From JAICIG01 sp035532215 (lineage in GTDB: Bacteria > Planctomycetota > Planctomycetia > Pirellulales > JAICIG01): a stretch of DNA of 64,000 bases. Shown in pieces: positions 58,434 to 64,000 of this stretch. Within the stretch, counting starts at the first letter, position 1. Every line of letters begins with the position of its first letter. The stretch spans positions 1 to 64,000 of the forward strand of contig DATKRK010000083.1 of the NCBI GenBank assembly GCA_035532215.1, read 5' to 3'. Under the pieces are notes generated by a model that saw nothing but the letters and a program-made list of their open reading frames with translations, was not told the DNA's origin and did no database searches. The translations under genes were made by a program, and so were the position numbers.

Positions 58434-59015
58434 CGATCTCGGCGAATCCGCTCGGGCTCTTTCAAAGGCCGCTCGCAAAACGGCCAACTCCTGCGGCGGC
58501 GGCCGGCGGACGAGCAACAAGCGAAAGCCGTGCGTGATGCGTGCATCGACCGTTTCGCCCCCTTCAACCATCATGCGCTGGGCCAGAAAGCGCGCGGCTT
58601 CCACATAGGTGGGATCGTTCATTAGGTTCAGCGCCTGCAGCGGCGTGTTCGAGCGCGTGCGACGCAGCGTGCAGGTCTCGCGGAAGGGCGCATCGAACAG
58701 CAGCATGGCCGGATGCGGCGCCGATCGCTTCCAGTAGGTATAAAGACTGCGGCGGCGGAGGTCGACGCCTTTGCCGGGCACATAGACGTTGTAGCCGTTG
58801 CCTGCCGTGATCTGCTCGTAGAGCCCCGGCGGATGATACGGCTTCACGGACGGCCCGCCGACGGTTGTCGCCAGCAGCCCGCTTGCCGCCAGCGCCTGAT
58901 CGCGAATGAATTCTGCCTGCAGACGGAAGCGCGGGGCGCGCGCCAGCAGGCGGTTATCGGGATCGCGCTCGAGCAACTCGGGAGTCAGCCACGACTGCTG
59001 GCGATACGTCGCGCT
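58434..59015 (-). pseudogene. DUF1553 C-terminal remnant
   Basis: On the minus strand, about 194 codons match the end of DUF1553: SATYRQQSWLTPELLERDPD, RFRLQAEFIRDQALAASGLL, GGPSVKPYHPPGLYEQI, RRRSLYTYWKRSAPHP and RRTRSNTPLQALNLMNDPTY. There is no start, no DUF1549 part and no signal peptide: the frame above 59015 is unrelated. The intact homologue at 51425-53887 is a different subtype, so this is not a simple recent copy of it. Confidence 0.75.
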
Positions 59016-59206
59016 GGCGTGGCATCGCCCTGGTGTAGTTAACCTGTGTCCGGCGCCGGATTTCGTGTTGACTTTGAAAGCCTTCGGGCAACGTGTTAGG
59101 CTGTTGAGGGCCGGCGAACGCCCGCCGGGCGGTGGCACGCTGCCGCCGAGCCACTGCCGGCCGAACATGGAACCTGACCGCGCGATGAATAGGAAGTTTT
59201 CCGCCG

Positions 59207-61684
59207 ATGGCCACTGAACGGATGGTACCGGTCGCCGGCCATTCGCGACGAGTCGCGGGGATCGTTGTCGCGGTGCTCGTCTGGGCTCTCGCCGGGTCGC
59301 GCATCTGCGCGGCCGCCGGCGAAACTCCCGAGGATCAATCCGCCGGAGCCGCGGAGCGCGTTCGCCCGTTTCTCGAGCGTCATTGCTACGAGTGCCACCG
59401 CGGCCAAATGCCCAAAGGCGAATTGCGTCTGGATCGGCTCAAAGCCGACTTTGCCGATGCGGACGGCCGCAAGCGATGGCGGTTCGTGCTCCAGCGAGTC
59501 AGTGCGGGCGAAATGCCGCCGGAAGAAAAGCCCCGGCCGCCGAAAGACGACGCCGAACGGCTGACCGCGTGGATTGCCGGGCGGCTCGAAGCGGCGGAAG
59601 CCGCCGAGCGCGCCCTCCATGGCCGCGTGGTTTTTCGCCGGCTGAACCGCGCTGAATACGAGAACACAGTGCGCGACTTGCTGGGCGTAAACGTCAAGCT
59701 CAAGGACCTGCTGCCGCTCGATAGCTCGGCCCATGGTTTCGACAACGTGGGCGAGGCGCTGCACGTTTCGTCCTTCTTGATGGATCGCTACTTGGAAGCG
59801 GCGGAAGCGGCGCTCGACGTGGCGATCGCCAATCGCCCGCAACCGCCCAAGATCAACAAGCGCTATAGCCTGACCGAAACGCACCAGGTCAAACACGCCG
59901 GCGAGAGCGTGTTTCGCAAGCTGGAAGGGGGAGGCGTGGCGATGTTCGCTTCGTCGGCGTGGCAAGCGGTCACGCTGTCGCCCTTCTATCCCCCCGATCG
60001 CGGCCCGTATCGCTTCCGCATTTGCGCGTCGGCCGTGCAAAGCGACAAGCCGGTGACGTATCGCGTCGACGCGGGGCTGATGCTGATGGGGACGAAGCCG
60101 CACCTGATCGGCTACTTCGACGCGCCGCCCGGCGAGCCGGGCGCAGGCAAGTCGGCACTCGTCGAATTCATCGACGAGCTGGAACCGCGCAACACGATCC
60201 GCATTCTGCCTTACGGCTTGGCGGCGGCGCAAACGGTGAACAAGGCGGGGGCCGACGCCTACGACGGACCCGGCCTGGCGGTCGATTGGGTCGAAGTCGA
60301 GGGCCCGCTCTACGACGCCTGGCCGCCCGAAAGCCATCGCCGCATCTTCGGCGACCTGCGGCAGGCGCCCGCGCCGATCTACAACCGCCGTGACCGAGTC
60401 GAAGTCGTCTCCGACGATCCGCGGGCCGATGCCGAGCGCGTTCTGCGGAGATTTGCCCGACGCGCTTTTCGCAGGCCGGTCGCCGAGGCCGATCTGGAAC
60501 CGTTCGTCAGGCTGATCGAGGCCAAGCTGGCCCAAGGGCGTTCGTTTGAGCAGGCCGTCCGGGCGGGCCTGACGGCCGTGATGGTTTCGCCACGGTTTTT
60601 GTACCTCGACGAGCGGCCGGGCAAGCTCGACGATTTCGCCTTGGCCAGCCGGCTTTCTTATTTCCTCTGGAGTTCCATGCCGGATGAATCGCTGCTGGCG
60701 CTGGCCGAGCAGGGCCAACTGTCGCAGCCCGAGGTCTTGCACGCCGAGGTCGAGCGCCTGCTGAACGATCCGCGGGCGGCGGCCTTTACCGAAAACTTCG
60801 TCGGCCAGTGGCTCGGCCTGCGCGATATCGACTTCACCGAGCCCAGCCATCTGCTTTATCCCGAGTTCGACGAGATGCTCAAGGTCTCGATGGTCCGCGA
60901 GACCGAGTTGTTTTTCGCGGAAGTGCTTCAACAAGACCTGAGCCTGACGAACTTCGTCGCCAGCGATTTCTCGATGCTCAACGGCCGGCTCGCCCGGCAT
61001 TACGGCATTCCGGGCGTCGAAGGCTGGGAATTTCGCAAGACGCCGCTGCCGGCCGGCAGCCATCGCGGCGGTCTGTTGACGATGGCCAGCGTGCTCAAAG
61101 TGACGGCCAACGGCACGAGCACCTCGCCGGTGATGCGCGGGGCGTGGGTGCTCGACCGGATCCTGGGCGCGCCGCCCTCGCCGCCTCCGCCCAACGTTTC
61201 GGCGTTGGAGCCCGACATTCGCGGCGCCACGACGATCCGCGAGCAGTTGGCCAAGCACCGCCAGCTCGAGTCGTGCGGAAGTTGCCACCGTCGGATCGAC
61301 CCGCCGGGCTTTGCGCTCGAAAGCTTCGACGTGATTGGCGGCTGGCGCGAGAACTACCGCACGACCGGCAATGGAGAGTCGGTCGTGGTCGACGGTCGGC
61401 GGATGCCGTATCACAAAGGGCGCGCAGTCGATCCCGCCGACATCCTGCCCGACGGCCGAGCATTTGCGAACATCGACGAATTCAAGCAGTTGCTATTGGC
61501 CGATCAAGATCAGATCGCCCGAGCGCTGGCGACAAAGCTTTTGACTTACGCCACTGGCGGCGCGCCAGTGGCGGCCGATCAGGCGCAGGTCGACGCGATC
61601 ATCGGCAAAATCCTCGAAAAGAACTATGGGTTTCGCACGTTGATCCACGAGATCGTCGCCAGCGACTTGTTCCGCACGAAGTGA
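59207..61684 (+). CDS. DUF1592-type planctomycete cytochrome protein (DUF1587/1592/1588/1585)
   Basis: An 825-residue exported protein. After the signal segment (about 12-37) comes a PSD1-type site RHCYECHRGQMPKGELRLDR (CxxCH). Then DUF1587 (about 140-205: RRLNRAEYENTVRDLLGV), a carbohydrate-binding-like middle, DUF1592 (about 440-565: LASRLSYFLWSSMPDESLLA), DUF1588 (about 585-685: GTSTSPVMRGAWVLDRILG, then CGSCHRRIDPPGFALESFD, a second CxxCH) and DUF1585 (about 750-823). It is followed after 9 bases by its usual partner DUF1552. Two heme sites suggest electron transfer outside the cytoplasm; substrate unknown. Confidence 0.88.
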   Translation: MATERMVPVAGHSRRVAGIVVAVLVWALAGSRICAAAGETPEDQSAGAAERVRPFLERHCYECHRGQMPKGELRLDRLKADFADADGRKRWRFVLQRVSAGEMPPEEKPRPPKDDAERLTAWIAGRLEAAEAAERALHGRVVFRRLNRAEYENTVRDLLGVNVKLKDLLPLDSSAHGFDNVGEALHVSSFLMDRYLEAAEAALDVAIANRPQPPKINKRYSLTETHQVKHAGESVFRKLEGGGVAMFASSAWQAVTLSPFYPPDRGPYRFRICASAVQSDKPVTYRVDAGLMLMGTKPHLIGYFDAPPGEPGAGKSALVEFIDELEPRNTIRILPYGLAAAQTVNKAGADAYDGPGLAVDWVEVEGPLYDAWPPESHRRIFGDLRQAPAPIYNRRDRVEVVSDDPRADAERVLRRFARRAFRRPVAEADLEPFVRLIEAKLAQGRSFEQAVRAGLTAVMVSPRFLYLDERPGKLDDFALASRLSYFLWSSMPDESLLALAEQGQLSQPEVLHAEVERLLNDPRAAAFTENFVGQWLGLRDIDFTEPSHLLYPEFDEMLKVSMVRETELFFAEVLQQDLSLTNFVASDFSMLNGRLARHYGIPGVEGWEFRKTPLPAGSHRGGLLTMASVLKVTANGTSTSPVMRGAWVLDRILGAPPSPPPPNVSALEPDIRGATTIREQLAKHRQLESCGSCHRRIDPPGFALESFDVIGGWRENYRTTGNGESVVVDGRRMPYHKGRAVDPADILPDGRAFANIDEFKQLLLADQDQIARALATKLLTYATGGAPVAADQAQVDAIIGKILEKNYGFRTLIHEIVASDLFRTK

Positions 61685-61693
61685 GGAGATGAA

Positions 61694-63001
61694 ATGGCCC
61701 AATCGATTTCGGCTCGCGCCGCGCGTCGCCAGGGCATTTCGCGCCGCGGGCTGTTGCGCGCCGCGGGCGTAAGCCTGGCGCTGCCGTTGCTCGAATATTT
61801 TCAGCCGCGCGGGCGGGCGGGCGAACAGGCCGCGCTGCCGCCGAGGCGGATGGTCTGCATCTGCACGCCGCTCGGCGTCCACCCGCCCTATTTCTTTCCG
61901 GAGCAGGCGGGCCGCGACTATGCGTTGAGTCCTTATCTGGAGCCGCTGAAAGATTTCCGCGACGATTTTACGGTGATTTCGGGGCTGGCGCATCCCGACG
62001 TGGGCGCGAGCCACGATTCGATTTTCAGCTTTCTCACCGCGGCGCCCCACCCGGAAATTCGCGCCGGCTTTCGCAACAACATCTCGCTCGATCAATTCGC
62101 GGCCGAACAGATCGGCGAACAGACGCGGTATGCCAGCTTGTCGCTTTCGGCCGAGGGATTTGGGCTGTCGTGGACGCGCAGCGGCGCGCTCGTGCCGCCC
62201 GATATTTATCCGGCGACGGTCTTCGCCCGGTTGTTTCTCGAAGGGCGCCCCGACGAGGTCGAGGCCCAGGCGCGGCGTCTCGCCGACGGCCGCAGCATTC
62301 TCGACGCGGTGGGCGAGCAGGCCCGGCGGATGCAGCCGGCATTGGGCGTTCGCGACCGGGAAAAGGTCGATGAATATTTTACCAGCGTCCGCGAACTCGA
62401 ACGCCGGATGGCGGCGGCCGAAGAATGGTCGAAACGCGCCAAACCAAACGTCGACGCGAAACCGCCGCAAAACAACATGAATCCGGCCGATCTGATCGGC
62501 AAGACCCGGCTGTTGTTCGATTTGACGCATCTGGCCCTGCAAACCGATTCGACTCGGTTGGTCACGATGCTGCTGTTGGGCACGAGCCTCGTGCCGCCGA
62601 TCGCCGGCGTGTCGCTCGGCCATCACGATCTGTCGCACCACGGTCAGGACGCCAACAAGATCGCGCAGCTCAAGTCCATCGAACTGGAAAAGATGAAGAC
62701 GGTCGCGGAACTGCTCCTGAAGCTGAAAGATACCGACGAACAGGGCGAGAGCCTGCTCGATCGGACGACGGTCTTTTTCAGCAGCAACCTGGGCAACGCC
62801 GGCACGCATTCGACGAGGAACTTGCCCGTATTGCTGGCCGGAGGCGGTTTCAAGCACGGTCAGCACCTGGCGTTCGATCCGAACAGCCCGCCGCCGCTTT
62901 GCAATCTATTCGTTTCGATGCTCCAGCGTCTGGGCATCGAGACCGATCGGTTCGGCTCCAGCACCGGCGCCCTTGCCGGTCTGGAAGCTGCGAGGAATTA
63001 G
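61694..63001 (+). CDS. DUF1552 family protein
   Basis: A 435-residue protein with a twin-arginine-like leader, ISRRGLLRAAGVSLALPLLE, then the DUF1552 core: RMVCICTPLGVHPPYFFPEQ, FTVISGLAHPDVGASHDSIF, SLDQFAAEQIG, and a conserved GHHDLSHHGQD. The C-terminus has FFSSNLGNAGTHSTRNLPVL and ends with FGSSTGALAGLE. The fold is related to DUF1501/alkaline-phosphatase-like proteins. GAGGAG precedes the ATG. DUF1552 genes almost always accompany DUF1592-type cytochromes, as here. Confidence 0.88.
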   Translation: MAQSISARAARRQGISRRGLLRAAGVSLALPLLEYFQPRGRAGEQAALPPRRMVCICTPLGVHPPYFFPEQAGRDYALSPYLEPLKDFRDDFTVISGLAHPDVGASHDSIFSFLTAAPHPEIRAGFRNNISLDQFAAEQIGEQTRYASLSLSAEGFGLSWTRSGALVPPDIYPATVFARLFLEGRPDEVEAQARRLADGRSILDAVGEQARRMQPALGVRDREKVDEYFTSVRELERRMAAAEEWSKRAKPNVDAKPPQNNMNPADLIGKTRLLFDLTHLALQTDSTRLVTMLLLGTSLVPPIAGVSLGHHDLSHHGQDANKIAQLKSIELEKMKTVAELLLKLKDTDEQGESLLDRTTVFFSSNLGNAGTHSTRNLPVLLAGGGFKHGQHLAFDPNSPPPLCNLFVSMLQRLGIETDRFGSSTGALAGLEAARN

Positions 63002-63133
63002 TCTTTTGCGCAACTCGCGTCGCTCGTCACACGGCGCCGTCTTTGGTTTGGAAGACATGCCGTCCGGCGGCGCCGGGTCGTTCATCCTGCCGATAGTGAT
63101 TCTTCTCGTTTCTCGGAAGCAATCTGAAGCTGC

Positions 63134-63171
63134 ACGTCGTCCTGCAAACGCGCTTGCAGTTCAGACGACGT
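63134..63171 (+). terminator. Nested hairpin after the DUF1552 gene
   Basis: ACGTCGTC (63134-63141) pairs with GACGACGT (63164-63171), and inside it CTGCAA (63142-63147) pairs with TTGCAG (63154-63159), giving a long stem about 130 bases after the stop. There is no clean T run, so it is a possible terminator or structured element. The rest of 63002-63234 shows no gene. Confidence 0.4.
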
Positions 63172-63234
63172 GTCTGTAATCTGATGTAGGCATTTCTGTC
63201 CAACGGCTAGAGACTGCTTTTCTGGGGACCGGCA

Positions 63235-64000
63235 ATGTGCGCGAGTTGGAGTGCTTGTCGTCGTGGAATTAAGCGTTTATTGCGAGACGGACTCGTCCTT
63301 GTGCTGCTAACCGTCTCTCCGAGGCAAGGACTCGCCGACGACCCGAAGGCGGCCGATAAGCCCAACGACGGCGCCGAGGCGATCCTGCAGTCGCATTTGG
63401 ATGCGTTGAAGGTTTCCGTAGCCGGCGCCGCAAACGACGCAACGCTGCAGGTGGCGCCGCAGGCACTGCTGAAATACAACGATCCGGCCCGCCGTTATCT
63501 CGCTGCCTGCGTGTGGCGCATCGGCAAGTTGGGACGGCCGAAGGGGCTAGTCGTCCTGGAACTCTGGCCGCACGGCGCCGATGCCCGTCGCGGCGAGTTG
63601 CACCACGAACTGAGCTCGTTCCACCCCGGCGGCCTGGCGCTGACCGGCGCGGCCGGCGTCGCCTGGCGTCCGCGCAAGAGCGTGCTCGAGTTCAAGCCGC
63701 TCGACGATGCCCCGCTCCCGGCACGGACGGCCGAACGGCGATTGCTGCAAATGAAACAATTGGCTCGCGGTTTCGCGATCAAAGAGAGCTTCCAGGAAGA
63801 CGTTTCCATGCTGCGGCTGCTGCCGCGCCCCATCGACCGGTACGAAGATCGCAAAGCTGGGATCGACGACGGGGCCATGTTCGCCTTTACGTACGGCACC
63901 AATCCGGAACTCGTCCTGCTGCTGGAGTGCCAAGGCAAAGAGTGGCAATTCGCGCTGGCGCGACTGGGCGGCGCCGAATTGAACGTCAAACGCGGCGATA
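63235..64000 (+). CDS. Secreted protein, cut by the window end
   Basis: The frame from ATG 63235 is open to the last base (255 codons seen). It starts MCASWSACRRGIKRLLRDGL followed by VLVLLTVSPRQGLADD, a signal-peptide-like leader, then a body with AQ-poor, beta-rich sequence: RRYLAACVWRIGKLGRPKGL, WRPRKSVLEFKPLDD, FAFTYGTNPELVLLLECQ. I recognise no family with confidence. The C-terminus lies outside. The reverse-strand frames over it are shadows. Confidence 0.65.
   Translation, partial: MCASWSACRRGIKRLLRDGLVLVLLTVSPRQGLADDPKAADKPNDGAEAILQSHLDALKVSVAGAANDATLQVAPQALLKYNDPARRYLAACVWRIGKLGRPKGLVVLELWPHGADARRGELHHELSSFHPGGLALTGAAGVAWRPRKSVLEFKPLDDAPLPARTAERRLLQMKQLARGFAIKESFQEDVSMLRLLPRPIDRYEDRKAGIDDGAMFAFTYGTNPELVLLLECQGKEWQFALARLGGAELNVKRGD

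Noticed and set aside
1..64000. CRISPR array, tRNA or rRNA genes
   Set aside because: The repeats seen are few, palindromic and unevenly spaced without unique spacers, and no cloverleaf or rRNA-like sequence was noticed by eye.

Overview
The window looks like chromosomal DNA from a planctomycete, probably of the Pirellulales/Rhodopirellula type. I infer this from lineage-typical families in one place: a DUF1559 pseudopilin-like protein, DUF1549/DUF1553 and DUF1592-type cytochrome proteins paired with DUF1501/DUF1552 partners, and DUF2007 zinc-ribbon proteins. High GC, many short GC-rich palindromic repeats and many overlapping start/stop junctions agree. No rRNA, tRNA, CRISPR array, prophage or intact transposase was seen.

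Layout. 0.2-5.6 kb: TM2 protein (-), a scar where a tyrosine-integrase tail abuts the tail of a cupin gene, a secreted esterase, a DUF2306 membrane protein, a DUF1559 protein (-), a Crp/Fnr regulator (-) and a FixJ-like response regulator. 5.7-15.2 kb: a compact chemosensory operon cheA-cheW-(broken truncated globin)-mcp-cheY-cheB-cheR-cheX-cheY-cheX, with related GC-rich repeats on both sides and no flagellar genes in view. 15.3-23.3 kb: a tightly overlapped set of TPR metalloprotease-like protein, MazG-like pyrophosphohydrolase, large two-helix membrane protein and ABC ATPase, then two equal-length DUF2007 zinc-ribbon proteins. 23.3-26.6 kb: PEP-hydrolase-like TIM barrel (-), an orphan TolC/OprM-type outer-membrane lipoprotein and a truncated gluzincin remnant.

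26.7-34.9 kb: a complete potassium-uptake operon (26-residue membrane peptide, kdpF, A, B, C, D, E). 35.0-37.9 kb: a B12-binding-type radical SAM protein converging on a fatty-acid desaturase, plus a decayed second desaturase copy. 38.5-42.8 kb: oxyanion ABC transporter (a doubled ModA-like binding protein, ModB, ModC) followed by MoaD-like and MoeB/HesA-like proteins, suggesting molybdate or tungstate uptake coupled to cofactor sulfur transfer. 42.9-49.8 kb: DUF433/DUF5615 toxin-antitoxin-like pair, a 1308-residue secreted PQQ-propeller/LamG protein with a methyltransferase-like head, an antitoxin with a frameshifted RelE/ParE toxin, and an unrecognised secreted/anchored protein. Two copies of an ~82 bp inverted-repeat element lie in opposite orientation at the two edges of 41.7-49.7 kb.

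50.1-64.0 kb: a C45 peptidase (-), a DUF1549/DUF1553 protein (-) divergent from DUF1501 and PPC-domain genes, a decay zone (TPR remnant, MITE-like element, DUF1553 remnant), a DUF1592-type plus DUF1552 pair, and a secreted protein cut by the window end.

Two genes look disabled by single-base changes (globin: one stop; RelE/ParE toxin: one extra base). Several others survive only as fragments, so the region shows active gene decay beside short repeat elements.
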